Origin: Salinimonas iocasae
GTDB taxonomy: Bacteria; Pseudomonadota; Gammaproteobacteria; Enterobacterales; Alteromonadaceae
DNA: 64,000 nt
Assembly: GCF_006228385.1 (NCBI RefSeq)
Contig: NZ_CP039852.1
Coordinates: 3,736,001 to 3,800,000 of the forward strand
Reading direction: 5' to 3'
Part shown: positions 45,388-54,391 of the stretch, one piece after another
Numbering within the stretch: the first letter of the stretch is position 1
Layout: each line of letters starts with the position of its first letter
The notes under the pieces: model-generated
What the model saw: only the letters and a program-made list of their open reading frames with translations
Database searches by the model: none
Told to the model about the DNA's origin: nothing
Made by a program: the position numbers and the translations under genes

Positions 45388-45624
45388 AATAAGATATTCG
45401 TAAGGTAACTCATCGGTTTGCGATTTAAGCAAAGTATGTTGCATGAACCGACAGAAACTTGGAACATCACGCGCCGTAGACGGATCGTCCGCTGTAATAT
45501 ATACCGTTTCGCCATCAGCCATTTTTCTGACTTTCAGGCGAATCATCATTACCGGTTCGGGGCACCGTAGTCCTTTTGCATCCAGCTGATAATCCGCATC
45601 GTGAAAATCGTTTATATCATTCAC
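45373..45624 (-). CDS. tusA: Sulfur carrier protein TusA
   Basis: TusA passes persulfide sulfur in the 2-thiouridine pathway of tRNA wobble modification. The 83-residue protein has the active cysteine in [14 protein letters not shown] and ends YEYLIKKGG, almost the same as E. coli TusA. It lies two bases after pyrE, an unusual partner for a tRNA-thiolation gene. No other tus gene is near. Confidence 0.93.
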   Translation of the reverse strand: MNDINDFHDADYQLDAKGLRCPEPVMMIRLKVRKMADGETVYITADDPSTARDVPSFCRFMQHTLLKSQTDELPYEYLIKKGG

Positions 45625-45626
45625 AG

Positions 45627-46268
45627 TCAGATTCCGTATTGCTCACGATAGGCGTTAATTGTGTTGATACGATCCTGTTGTGCCGGTTGTTCTTTGAGAT
45701 ACGAAACAACATCGGCTAGTGTCACAATGGAAACAACTTGCGTATCAAAATCTCGCTCAACTTCCTGTATAGCGGACAATTCACCCTGACCACGCTCCTG
45801 ACGGTCTAACGCAATCAAAACCCCAGCCAATGAAGCATTATTCTGCTCAATCAGCTGCATAGACTCACGAATAGCGGTACCAGCGGTGATAACATCATCC
45901 ACCAGCATAACTTTACCTTCCAGTGGACTACCCACCAGATTTCCGCCCTCGCCATGCGTCTTGGCTTCTTTGCGGTTAAAGCAATAAGGGGTGTCTACAT
46001 CATGCTGATCAGCTAACGCTACAGCGGTGGTGGTTGCAATTGGAATCCCTTTGTAAGCAGGCCCGAATAATACATCGAACTCAATTCCGGCATCCATCAG
46101 CGCAGCCGCATAGAACCGACCAAGCTTGGCCAGGTCACCGCCACGATTAAATAGCCCTGCATTGAAGAAGTAAGGGCTCGTTCGACCAGATTTTAAGGTA
46201 AATTCACCAAATTTCAGTACGCCGCGGGCAATTGCAAACTCAATAAATTCTTTCTGGAACGGTTTCAT
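45627..46268 (-). CDS. pyrE: Orotate phosphoribosyltransferase
   Basis: PyrE joins orotate and PRPP to give OMP in pyrimidine synthesis. The 213 residues show the [16 protein letters not shown] opening, the catalytic-loop lysines in [13 protein letters not shown] and the PRPP motif [17 protein letters not shown]. It follows rph by 11 bases, the same rph-pyrE order as in E. coli. Confidence 0.97.
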   Translation of the reverse strand: MKPFQKEFIEFAIARGVLKFGEFTLKSGRTSPYFFNAGLFNRGGDLAKLGRFYAAALMDAGIEFDVLFGPAYKGIPIATTTAVALADQHDVDTPYCFNRKEAKTHGEGGNLVGSPLEGKVMLVDDVITAGTAIRESMQLIEQNNASLAGVLIALDRQERGQGELSAIQEVERDFDTQVVSIVTLADVVSYLKEQPAQQDRINTINAYREQYGI

Positions 46269-46279
46269 AGCCCTTCTCC

Positions 46280-46993
46280 TTACGCCAGTGCAGCCTTTTG
46301 TGCATCAAACAATTCGCGCAAACCGTGCTTAGCAATCTCCAGCATCTCGTTCATTTCGTCGAACGAGAACGGTTCACCCTCAGCAGTACCTTGTACTTCA
46401 ATAAGCTTGCCGGTTTCAGTCATAACAATATTCATGTCAGTTTCGGCTGTTGAGTCTTCTGTGTACTCCAAATCAGCGATGGCTGCACCATCGTGAATAC
46501 CCACTGACAGTGCGGCAATCATGTGCTTTAACGGGTTGGCTTTGATAATACCTTTGGCGCGCATATACGTCAGCGCATCAACCAGTGCAACACACGCTCC
46601 TGTGATAGACGCTGTTCGTGTGCCACCGTCCGCCTGGATAACATCACAATCCAGTGTAATGGTGTTTTCGCCTAACAATTTCAGATCAATAGCGGCGCGC
46701 AGGGAGCGGGCAATCAGCCGCTGGATTTCCAGTGTACGTCCGCCTTGCTTGCCCCGGGCTGCTTCACGCTGACTACGGGTGTGGGTAGAACGTGGCAACA
46801 TGCTGTACTCAGCTGTTACCCAGCCTTTGCCCTGACCTTTCATGAACCGTGGCACACCTTCTTCCACCGTTGCATTACAAAGTACTTTAGTATTGCCAAA
46901 CTCTATCAGCACAGAGCCTTCGGCATGACAGGTAAAGTTACGGGTAATGGTGACCGGACGGATTTGACTGGCAGTTCTGCCACTTGGACGCAT
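46280..46993 (-). CDS. rph: Ribonuclease PH
   Basis: RNase PH trims the 3' ends of tRNA precursors by phosphorolysis. With the ATG at 46993 it has 237 residues, starting [14 protein letters not shown], preceded by AGGAGAAACCT. Diagnostic segments are [27 protein letters not shown]-like [12 protein letters not shown] and [18 protein letters not shown]. The reading frame is intact to the end, unlike the frameshifted copy of E. coli K-12. It heads rph-pyrE-tusA. Confidence 0.97.
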   Translation of the reverse strand: MRPSGRTASQIRPVTITRNFTCHAEGSVLIEFGNTKVLCNATVEEGVPRFMKGQGKGWVTAEYSMLPRSTHTRSQREAARGKQGGRTLEIQRLIARSLRAAIDLKLLGENTITLDCDVIQADGGTRTASITGACVALVDALTYMRAKGIIKANPLKHMIAALSVGIHDGAAIADLEYTEDSTAETDMNIVMTETGKLIEVQGTAEGEPFSFDEMNEMLEIAKHGLRELFDAQKAALA

Positions 46994-47104
46994 AGGTTTC
47001 TCCTGATTAGGCACATTTTTTATGTACATAGTAAAGTGCGGTAAGTATAACGCACTTGCCTAATCAAGTTGAGCATCGAATAAAAGATTTATAGCGCGGT
47101 GTAA

Positions 47105-47122
47105 GCGGGCCGGATGGCCCGC
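47105..47122 (-). terminator. Hairpin after the second S9 peptidase
   Basis: GCGGGCC-ATCC-GGCCCGC on the minus strand, 11 bases past the stop at 47133, followed by only two T's. A strong stem with a weak tail, so it may be a pause or processing site. Confidence 0.4.
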
Positions 47123-47132
47123 CGGTAAGAAA

Positions 47133-49079
47133 TTAATTGAAGTTTGTTTGAAGAAACTTTGCCACCTCACTGTAGTACTCAGCGCGATTATTCTCATCAT
47201 AAAACCCGTGGGTTTCTTCATCCCGAACAAACCACTCATAAGACTTTTGAGCGTTATCCAGCGCAGTTTTCAATCGTTCAGCATGCTCAAAAGGCACGCG
47301 GCGATCTCTTTTTCCGTGCGCGATAAGAACAGGACCACCAATAGACTGAACGTGGTTCACCGGAGAAAAGTCAGCCAACTGCTTTTGGTCGGTGCCAATT
47401 GCACGTTTTAAAAAGCTTTCACCCCAAAGCTCGGTAGGTGTATCACCTTCTTCATACATCAGATTCAAATCGTAGACACCTGCCATTGATATCGCGCATT
47501 TGAACAGATCGGGTGCCAGCGATGCTGACATCAGTGCAGAATAGCCGCCAAAACTTGCCCCCATAATGCAAATATTTGCTTTATCAATATTTCCCTGCTC
47601 AGCTGCCCAGCGCGTACCATCGATAATATCCTGTTGCATTAAATCACCCCAGTGATGGTATCCGGCTTGCTGATAATCAGTACCATAACCACCCGACCCA
47701 CGGTAATTAACCTGAAGCACTGCATAGCCCTGACCAGCCAGCATCTGAACATCCCGGTCGAATCCCCAATAATCACGGACACCGTGAGGCCCGCCATGCA
47801 CTAATGTCACCAGGGGGACCTTTTCATCTTTAGCCTTACCTACCGGGTAAGTCAGATAGCCATGAATAAGTGTGCCGTCGGTAGCAGGAAAAGTGACCGG
47901 CTGTGTTTCAGAGAAATCATCAATACTGATATGGTTCATATTCGCCAGCAACTGAGTCAGCTGACCGGAAGACTTATCAAATAAATAGAACGTACCCGCA
48001 TCAATGTCATTGTAAGCGTATAATACCCAGTATCGGCCATTACTCGACCGGCTGGTTAAAGAAAGTGAATACCCCGGCAACGCACTAAGCATACCTTTGA
48101 ACAGACTTGCCTCTTCTCCTGCATCTTCAAACATCATATAAGCGGGGCGGCCGTCATCTACCCGGATTGCATAGGCATCAGTATTGTCGACCGTCACGTT
48201 AATACTACCAGGCGAAAGCGAGACCTTCTTATCCGTGTAAATCTCTTCCCGTTTACCTGTTTCAAGAGACATTCTGAACAGGCCCACTTTATCCTGTTCG
48301 AAGTTATCCAGATAGATGGCATCTTTAGCGTTGTTACTAAGCGCGACGGGCTGGAAAGCGTTGCCGAAGTTGTCAGAAACCTCACTCCACTCTTCATCAA
48401 TATAGCGATATATCTTCTTATCGCCGCTTTCGTCAGTACCAATTGCCATTTTCAGATTACCCTGCTTATCAGCAAAAAAGCTGGCCTGCTGGGCGGGAGC
48501 TAACGTGACAGGTTTAAGCAATCTCCCCGTATAAATATCTAATTTATGAACTGAGGCATAGCGATAGTTTCCTTCTGACATGGGCGTAGAGGAGATTAGA
48601 ATATGCCGCTTATCGTCAGGCAGAATACTTATAATTTCAGCCCAGCCTTCGGTCGCCTGTTTACGACGAATTTTGGTGTCCATACGCTCTTGCACAGTGA
48701 ATCCGTAAATCATCTCACCCTGCGTACCGTCGTAGTTAACAGCATACAGCTCGCCATAGTTTGACGATTCCGTCTGCCAGGGTTTACGACGCCATATTTC
48801 CAGTACTATTCTTTCATTATTACCCCAGTAGAAATTACCCACATCTCCGCGGGTTCCCAGACTGGCCCCACCAAGAACAGAGAAATCTTTCAGGCTGAAG
48901 ATGGCCAGATTTCTGGCACCTTTATCATCAAAGCTAACGGCCAGCTTACTGCCGTCGGGAGAGAGCTTAGCGCTTTGATATTTATAATTTTTGGCTATGT
49001 CGTTTAACGTAAACGTTGCCTGAGTTGAAAACGAAAAAAGTGCGAGAGAAACTAAAATAAGCAGGTGGATATACTTCAT
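47133..49079 (-). CDS. S9 family prolyl oligopeptidase-type peptidase (secreted), second copy
   Basis: A 648-residue serine peptidase with a signal peptide (MKYIHLLILVSLALFSFSTQA), a beta-propeller and an alpha/beta-hydrolase domain. The triad is S509 (GASFGGY), D592 (HGKRDRR) and H624 (EETHGF). I chose the ATG at 49079 in front of the signal peptide; the longer frame starts in non-signal sequence. It is related to the protein at 24376, but the catalytic motifs differ in detail, so the two are diverged paralogues. It separates rph from yicC, which are neighbours in E. coli. Confidence 0.93.
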   Translation of the reverse strand: MKYIHLLILVSLALFSFSTQATFTLNDIAKNYKYQSAKLSPDGSKLAVSFDDKGARNLAIFSLKDFSVLGGASLGTRGDVGNFYWGNNERIVLEIWRRKPWQTESSNYGELYAVNYDGTQGEMIYGFTVQERMDTKIRRKQATEGWAEIISILPDDKRHILISSTPMSEGNYRYASVHKLDIYTGRLLKPVTLAPAQQASFFADKQGNLKMAIGTDESGDKKIYRYIDEEWSEVSDNFGNAFQPVALSNNAKDAIYLDNFEQDKVGLFRMSLETGKREEIYTDKKVSLSPGSINVTVDNTDAYAIRVDDGRPAYMMFEDAGEEASLFKGMLSALPGYSLSLTSRSSNGRYWVLYAYNDIDAGTFYLFDKSSGQLTQLLANMNHISIDDFSETQPVTFPATDGTLIHGYLTYPVGKAKDEKVPLVTLVHGGPHGVRDYWGFDRDVQMLAGQGYAVLQVNYRGSGGYGTDYQQAGYHHWGDLMQQDIIDGTRWAAEQGNIDKANICIMGASFGGYSALMSASLAPDLFKCAISMAGVYDLNLMYEEGDTPTELWGESFLKRAIGTDQKQLADFSPVNHVQSIGGPVLIAHGKRDRRVPFEHAERLKTALDNAQKSYEWFVRDEETHGFYDENNRAEYYSEVAKFLQTNFN

Positions 49080-49289
49080 TTTTACGTCCGTGTGCATGTG
49101 TTTTGCGAATTTATTATTATGATGGTCGCAAAGCATACGAAAAGGTTATTTGCTATTCAATATCTCCTGTACCAAATTTAATGAAGTGCATAGATAACAG
49201 CAAAAACAATGATTTCTAGTCATTATCTATCGACTTCACGTATCATCAAGCGATAGCATCAAATTCGCTGATCAAAAAAGGCTATTCCT

Positions 49290-50153
49290 ATGATTTACAG
49301 TATGACCGCATTTGCCCGTAACGAAATCAAACAGGACTGGGGTTCGGTAGTGTGGGAAATCCGCTCTGTGAACCAGCGTTTTCTTGAAACTTATTTCCGT
49401 TTACCAGAACAGTTTCGCTCACTCGAACCGATGCTTAGAGAGCGTTTTCGCAAACGGCTGCATCGTGGCAAAGTAGAGTGCAGCTTACGTTTTACTCCTT
49501 CGGATAATGCGCAGTCTACACTTACCCTTAATGAAGACCTGGCTAAACAGGTGCTACACGCAGCTGACTGGGTACAGTCTCATGGCCAGTCTACCGGTGT
49601 GAACCCGATGGATGTATTGCGCTGGCCCGGCGTGATTGCGGCCGAAGAAACCGATATGGATACGATCCTTAGCGATACGATGAGCGGGTTTGATACCGCC
49701 CTTGACCAGTTCATCGAAGCAAGAGAAGCCGAAGGTAAGACACTGAGATCACTTATAGAGCAACGTCTGGATAGTATCGAAACTGAGGTTGCCACCGTAA
49801 AAGAGAAAATGCCTGAAATCATGCAGTGGCAGCGTGAACGTATTCAGACACGTTTTGAAGAAGCAAAAATCGAATTAGATGAAGGGCGGTTTGAGCAGGA
49901 AATGATTATGCTTGCCCAAAAGGTGGATGTAGCCGAAGAAATCGATCGCCTTAACTCACATGTTAATGAGACGCGTAATATTCTTAAAAAAGGTGGTGCA
50001 TGTGGTCGCAGGCTGGACTTTATGATGCAGGAGTTCAATCGTGAGGCTAACACCCTGGGCTCTAAGTCAATCAGTACAGCTATCACGCAATCGGCGGTTG
50101 AGCTAAAAGTTTTGATAGAGCAAATGCGCGAACAGATCCAGAATATTGAGTAG
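49290..50153 (+). CDS. yicC: YicC family endoribonuclease
   Basis: YicC was recently shown to be an endoribonuclease that acts on small RNAs. The 287 residues start MIYSMTAFARNEI and contain WEIRSVNQRFLETYFRLPE and the C-terminal GRRLDFMMQEFNREANTLGSKS, readable as DFMMQEFNREANT, which are the family signatures. It is divergent from the S9 peptidase and convergent with the DUF1439 lipoprotein gene. Confidence 0.95.
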   Translation: MIYSMTAFARNEIKQDWGSVVWEIRSVNQRFLETYFRLPEQFRSLEPMLRERFRKRLHRGKVECSLRFTPSDNAQSTLTLNEDLAKQVLHAADWVQSHGQSTGVNPMDVLRWPGVIAAEETDMDTILSDTMSGFDTALDQFIEAREAEGKTLRSLIEQRLDSIETEVATVKEKMPEIMQWQRERIQTRFEEAKIELDEGRFEQEMIMLAQKVDVAEEIDRLNSHVNETRNILKKGGACGRRLDFMMQEFNREANTLGSKSISTAITQSAVELKVLIEQMREQIQNIE

Positions 50154-50161
50154 CAATTTCA

Positions 50162-50179
50162 GGCGGCTTCCCTGCCGCC
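50162..50179 (+). terminator. Short hairpin after yicC
   Basis: GGCGGC-TTCCCT-GCCGCC nine bases after the yicC stop, followed by a T-rich tract interrupted by A's. It may serve both convergent genes. Confidence 0.4.
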
Positions 50180-50188
50180 ATTTAAGTT

Positions 50189-50749
50189 TTACTGTTGCTG
50201 TCTGATAACCAGTTTGCCCGGTTCAATAGCAAGTGTCAGCGGCATGCTCGCCGCCATATTCATTAGTGTGCTACGGGTATCAAGTTCATACACAGGGTGT
50301 GTGGCGAGGTAACCGTTAAACAAAGACATAAATTTATCACTTACCGGCGCGAGGTTTCCCCGATAACCATTAGCCTCTATCGTGCTGTCCAGCAATCGTA
50401 AAGAGCGTACAAAAATGGCTTTCTTCTCTGCATCGTAAAACGGCTGGCCTTCAATCTGTAAATTCACGTCGGCAGGATACGTAAACCCGAAGGCTTTAAC
50501 GGTCGCCGTTGCTTTGGTTTGTAGCATTACTACCTGCCTGTTGTCAGGACCTACCTGAATATCCATTTCTGAAACATTCAGCTCCAGCGGTATTCCGGCC
50601 AGAGAAACTTCCCTTTTGAGCTTTGAAACATGATCGTCCAGTGACGATTTCAGTTCATTTTCGCTAATACTGTAGCTTGATAAGTCATTAATAGCCGCAC
50701 AACCTGACAGCATTAATAAGATACCTAGCATTCCAACAATATTTTTCAT
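50189..50749 (-). CDS. DUF1439 (YceB-like) lipoprotein
   Basis: A 186-residue envelope protein. The lipobox LMLSGC follows a hydrophobic signal, so Cys17 is probably lipidated. The domain (AFGFTYPADVNLQIEGQPFYD and RSLRLLDSTIEANGYRG in part) matches DUF1439, a lipid-binding-like alpha/beta-cage fold seen in E. coli YceB. The function is unknown. Single-gene unit. Confidence 0.85.
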   Translation of the reverse strand: MKNIVGMLGILLMLSGCAAINDLSSYSISENELKSSLDDHVSKLKREVSLAGIPLELNVSEMDIQVGPDNRQVVMLQTKATATVKAFGFTYPADVNLQIEGQPFYDAEKKAIFVRSLRLLDSTIEANGYRGNLAPVSDKFMSLFNGYLATHPVYELDTRSTLMNMAASMPLTLAIEPGKLVIRQQQ

Positions 50750-50838
50750 TCAGTTACTCCGTTCAGGTGGCGATGGCAATAGTCTGCTATGGTACGAATA
50801 ACGAAAGCTACCTGTAATACGATCATAAGGAAACAAAC

Positions 50839-51306
50839 GTGCTGTTACGAATCGCAATGGTTTTGCTACTTTTACAGATTGGAAGCGTCCACGCCAGTGA
50901 CAAAGCTGAAATAGGTACTGTGTTGGATGATTTGCACCGTTATGCTGCTAACGCCAATATGAAAGCTTACTTTTCACTTTATAACGAAGATGCGGTATTT
51001 ATCGGCACTGATGCTTCAGAAACATGGACGTTAGAAGATTTTAAGCAGTATGCCAGCCCCGTGTTTTCATCGGGCAAGGGGTGGACCTATACACCTGTCG
51101 AGCGACAAATTACAGTTGCAAAGTCAGCCCAAACTGCGTGGTTTGTGGAAATGCTACATAGCGAGACATATGGCACAACGCGAGGGACGGGTGTATTAGT
51201 AAAATCTGAAGATCAGTGGAAAATCGCACAATATCACCTGACTATACCCATACCGAATGCTATTGCCAGGGACGTTACCTCGACGATAAAGGCCATGGAT
51301 AACTAA
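50839..51306 (+). CDS. Secreted NTF2-like/SnoaL-like protein
   Basis: A 155-residue protein with a signal peptide ending in VHA and one NTF2-like cone domain (LDDLHRYAANANMKAYFSLYNEDAVFIGTDASE, readable as YFSLYNEDAVFIG), which holds small ligands or acts in dimerisation. There is no catalytic signature I can name. It begins at GTG with AAGGA seven bases upstream. A single gene divergent from the DUF1439 lipoprotein. Confidence 0.8.
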   Translation: MLLRIAMVLLLLQIGSVHASDKAEIGTVLDDLHRYAANANMKAYFSLYNEDAVFIGTDASETWTLEDFKQYASPVFSSGKGWTYTPVERQITVAKSAQTAWFVEMLHSETYGTTRGTGVLVKSEDQWKIAQYHLTIPIPNAIARDVTSTIKAMDN

Positions 51307-51354
51307 CAGGCGCGGATTTAGCGCGATGTTGAAAGAAGTTGTATTTCAAGGATA

Positions 51355-51377
51355 TGAAAAGGGCGCCTTAGGCGCCC
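51355..51377 (-). terminator. Rho-independent terminator of the OmpA-family lipoprotein gene
   Basis: GGGCGCC-TAA-GGCGCCC on the minus strand followed by four T's, nine bases after the stop at 51386. Confidence 0.7.
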
Positions 51378-51385
51378 GAAATTAC

Positions 51386-52027
51386 TTAGGTATTGTCCTG
51401 TGTGAGCGGCTGAATTTGAAGCTCAACCCGACGATTTTGCTGTCGGTTCGATGCGCTGGTATTTGCCACTTTTGGTTGATACTCGCCCATACCTACGGTA
51501 GTGATCCGTTTAGGATTGACATTGAATGAGGTCAGCAAGTTTTTAACTGACATTGCCCGACGTTCAGACAAGGACTGGTTGTATTGCTCTGAGCCTGTGT
51601 CATCGGTATGGCCTCTAATCATCAATACTGTCTTTTCATATTCATTGATTACCTTGGCAACGTCATTCAGGACAGGATTGAACTGAGAATTAATAGCTGC
51701 ACTGTCGGTAGCAAATGTAATGTCTCCAGGCATAATCAGATTAAGGTTATCACCATCTCTTACCACCTGTACGCCTGTATCGGATAACTCTTTGCGAAGC
51801 TCTTCTTCCTGACGGTCCATGTAGTTACCGATAGCACCGCCTGCAATAGCGCCTACTGCAGCACCCCATGCGTAACGACTTTTGTCATTATCGCCTGTCG
51901 CTTTACCCAGTAGCGCCCCGGCCACAGCACCTATTGCTGCGCCTTTTTGAGTGTTCGACGGATTACTGGCACATCCAGCCAGGCTAACAGCTGCGGCAAC
52001 TACGCCTGCAATAAGTGTTTTCTTCAT
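51386..52027 (-). CDS. OmpA-family lipoprotein with glycine-zipper segment
   Basis: A 213-residue outer-membrane lipoprotein. The lipobox SLAGC is followed by a glycine-zipper region (GAAIGAVAGALLGKA; GAAVGAIAGGAIGNYMD) and a C-terminal OmpA domain (about 100-205) with the peptidoglycan-binding block RGHTDDTGSEQYNQSLSERRA. It resembles E. coli YiaD. The ATG at 52027 is preceded by GAGG; an earlier ATG adds six residues. Confidence 0.93.
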   Translation of the reverse strand: MKKTLIAGVVAAAVSLAGCASNPSNTQKGAAIGAVAGALLGKATGDNDKSRYAWGAAVGAIAGGAIGNYMDRQEEELRKELSDTGVQVVRDGDNLNLIMPGDITFATDSAAINSQFNPVLNDVAKVINEYEKTVLMIRGHTDDTGSEQYNQSLSERRAMSVKNLLTSFNVNPKRITTVGMGEYQPKVANTSASNRQQNRRVELQIQPLTQDNT

Positions 52028-52207
52028 AACATCCTCGTTATTCACGGTGAATTTATTACATTACTAACAACGTAATGCATTGTAATGACTAAAGATTGCA
52101 AGAGCTGTTCCAACCCTTAAACCTGCGTATCATCAACAATACCATGCCAAGATGAATTGAAATTGAACGAAAAGAAGAAGTTAATCAGTTAATGCGTAGG
52201 AAAATAG

Positions 52208-53383
52208 CTACACCTTTACCATGCGATGGAAAAAAGTATTGAAATCAATATCGTAATCACTGGCTACCACCGCATTTTCGATTTGAAAACGGGTGTCGGT
52301 AGACAGATCGATATCTCTGGGCTCCAGAAAGTGGTTGCCACCCAGTGAATAAAACACTTTTACTACCGGTTTCGCTAACGAGTCATTTTGTTTAAGTACC
52401 ATCGCAAGCTTTTGATTGCTGAGCTTTACCAGGCTGCCTACAGGGAAAACCCCCATACACTTTATAAACTGGTCTAGTAGCGCTTTATCAAGGCGTTCGG
52501 GAGCTTCACCGAGCAGTATTTTGATTGCTTTTTGCGATGACATACCTGCTTTATAGCAGCGGTCAGCGGTAAGTGCGTCATACATATCAGCTATAGCAAG
52601 CATGCGTCCATACCGCGAAATTTCATCGGCTTTTTTACCTACGGGATAGCCCAGCCCGTCTAGACGTTCGTGGTGCTCGCTAACAATATTAATTAGATCA
52701 GGGGCGATAGAAGACGACGCTAAGGCTTCAACTCCATAAGTGACATGCTTTTTCATTTCTTCCATTTCTGCATCTGTCAGCCTTCCGGGCTTATGCAAAA
52801 TATCATCCGCTATCTGAATTTTTCCCAAATCATGCAAAAAGCCCGCGTGCGCCAGCTCCTGTACAGCGTCATTTTCTAAGCCGACGAAACGAGCAAAGTT
52901 AGCCAGTATAATCGCGACATTCAGGGAGTGCTCTAAGAGATAATCGTCCTTTTCTTTTATCTTAGTCAGACATAGCAGCGCATCCGGGTTTCTGTCTATC
53001 GATGCCACCAGCTGCTGGGAAAACTCCCGTGGTATTTGCGCATCGAATGAGAGACCTTTACCCACCGCATCCAGCAAAACCTTCTGTATATCCTTCCCTT
53101 TACGGTGTAATTTTTCTGCGGTAACAATTTCAGCGGCAAACGTGGTTTTAGCCGTATTTTGATCTTTCGATGACTTACTCTTGGGCAAGACTGTTGATTC
53201 TCGGGGAAATTCGACCTGAAGCTTTTTAACGCCTTTCTTTTTTAACGCTGTAATAATGTCCTGGGAGGATACACGTCCACTGGAAGTGACTTTAACAGAC
53301 CCGTTTTGCTCAGTAATCTGTCTGACTACCATACCGGGTCGAAGCTCATCAATTGAGATAGTTTTAACGACTGACTGACTCAT
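52208..53383 (-). CDS. HD-GYP domain cyclic-di-GMP phosphodiesterase with DUF3391
   Basis: A 391-residue cytoplasmic protein with an N-terminal DUF3391 domain (about 5-110) and an HD-GYP domain (about 140-330). H184-D185 of HDLGKI is the metal-binding HD pair, and HHERLDGLGYP (237-247) is the GYP loop, so hydrolysis of c-di-GMP to GMP is likely. The C-terminal 60 residues are a tail without a known motif. It is a single gene with no adjacent cyclase. Confidence 0.92.
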   Translation of the reverse strand: MSQSVVKTISIDELRPGMVVRQITEQNGSVKVTSSGRVSSQDIITALKKKGVKKLQVEFPRESTVLPKSKSSKDQNTAKTTFAAEIVTAEKLHRKGKDIQKVLLDAVGKGLSFDAQIPREFSQQLVASIDRNPDALLCLTKIKEKDDYLLEHSLNVAIILANFARFVGLENDAVQELAHAGFLHDLGKIQIADDILHKPGRLTDAEMEEMKKHVTYGVEALASSSIAPDLINIVSEHHERLDGLGYPVGKKADEISRYGRMLAIADMYDALTADRCYKAGMSSQKAIKILLGEAPERLDKALLDQFIKCMGVFPVGSLVKLSNQKLAMVLKQNDSLAKPVVKVFYSLGGNHFLEPRDIDLSTDTRFQIENAVVASDYDIDFNTFFHRMVKV

Positions 53384-53435
53384 CTACTACAAAATTCAGA
53401 CTGAAAATTACTTTTCACAGAGTAGCCTAACTTCT

Positions 53436-53774
53436 TCATCCCGACAATTCGTGTAACATTAAATGTAGTGAAGGTTGCCACCGAAAGCGCTGCATATTCA
53501 CCTTGTTGCCTGTGACTACGACACCTTCAGCCAATAAGGCGTCTTTTTGCGTAACTGCACTATTACCATCTACGGCTATCCGACCATCGGATTTGACCAC
53601 ACGATGCCAGGGCAAGCTGAGACTTGAAGGTGTTGTTTTCAGCAGCCGGCCAACGAGCCTTGCTCGCCCGGGTAATCCAGCCAGGTCAGCCACCTGGCCA
53701 TACGATGCGACGCAGCCTGAAGGAATGAGCGAAACGACGTGGTAGATTTGCTGGTGGCCAGCGCACTGAGGCAT
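53436..53774 (-). CDS. Alkyltransferase-like (ATL) DNA-binding repair protein
   Basis: A 112-residue MGMT-family protein. The active-site PCHR of O6-alkylguanine alkyltransferase is replaced by P-W56-HR, so it cannot take the alkyl group; ATL proteins bind O6-alkylguanine and bring in nucleotide excision repair. The DNA-binding helix-turn-helix (SYGQVADLAGLPGRARLVGRLL, readable as GRARLVG) is intact. It is not coupled to either neighbour. Confidence 0.92.
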   Translation of the reverse strand: MPQCAGHQQIYHVVSLIPSGCVASYGQVADLAGLPGRARLVGRLLKTTPSSLSLPWHRVVKSDGRIAVDGNSAVTQKDALLAEGVVVTGNKVNMQRFRWQPSLHLMLHELSG

Positions 53775-53814
53775 AATTCAGATAACCTTATCTATATCAG
53801 GCATACAAAAAGCA

Positions 53815-54387
53815 ATGCGAGTTTATTGCAAAACATGTGGGTATCCTCAGACAACCTGCTTATGTGCTCATATTGATAGCAGAGAAGCCCCCGCAAGCGT
53901 TTTAATACTACAGCATCATCGTGAAGTCGGCCATGCGAAGAATACCGCCCGGTTGATTACACTGGGGCTAAGCAATGCAACGGTAGCAGCAGGCAAAACG
54001 AGGGAGGATTTCTCACATGTCGAAAGTAAAGTAGATGTTCAGAGCAGCGCCCTGATTTATCCGGGCGAAAAAAGTCAGCCTATAGAAAGTGCTGCATTTA
54101 CTTCTAACGTGCCAAAGACGCTTGTATTTATTGATGGCTCCTGGCGACAGGCTTTTGCTTTGTATTCGCAATTACCGTGGCTCTCAGCGCTGCCCCAGTG
54201 GTGCTTTAACCATGCACCAGACAGCAACTATACAATTCGACATACCTCACAGCCGAAAAGTCTGTCCACTCTGGAAGCAGTTGCCTACTCATTAAAAACC
54301 GGCTATGGCTTCGATTCCGACCCACTGTTGGCACTACAAACCGCTATGCAAAACAGCTGGCAGGGACCGGCTCATCATCGCCGCTAA
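53815..54387 (+). CDS. tapT: tRNA-uridine aminocarboxypropyltransferase (DTW domain)
   Basis: TapT makes acp3U at position 47 of tRNA from S-adenosylmethionine. The 190-residue protein begins with a zinc-knuckle-like CKTCG-x6-CLC and contains the DTW-family block FIDGSWRQAF and, later, the segment STLEAVAY. It resembles E. coli YfiP, though shorter than some. It ends four bases from the convergent membrane-protein gene. Confidence 0.9.
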   Translation: MRVYCKTCGYPQTTCLCAHIDSREAPASVLILQHHREVGHAKNTARLITLGLSNATVAAGKTREDFSHVESKVDVQSSALIYPGEKSQPIESAAFTSNVPKTLVFIDGSWRQAFALYSQLPWLSALPQWCFNHAPDSNYTIRHTSQPKSLSTLEAVAYSLKTGYGFDSDPLLALQTAMQNSWQGPAHHRR

Positions 54388-54391
54388 TCAG

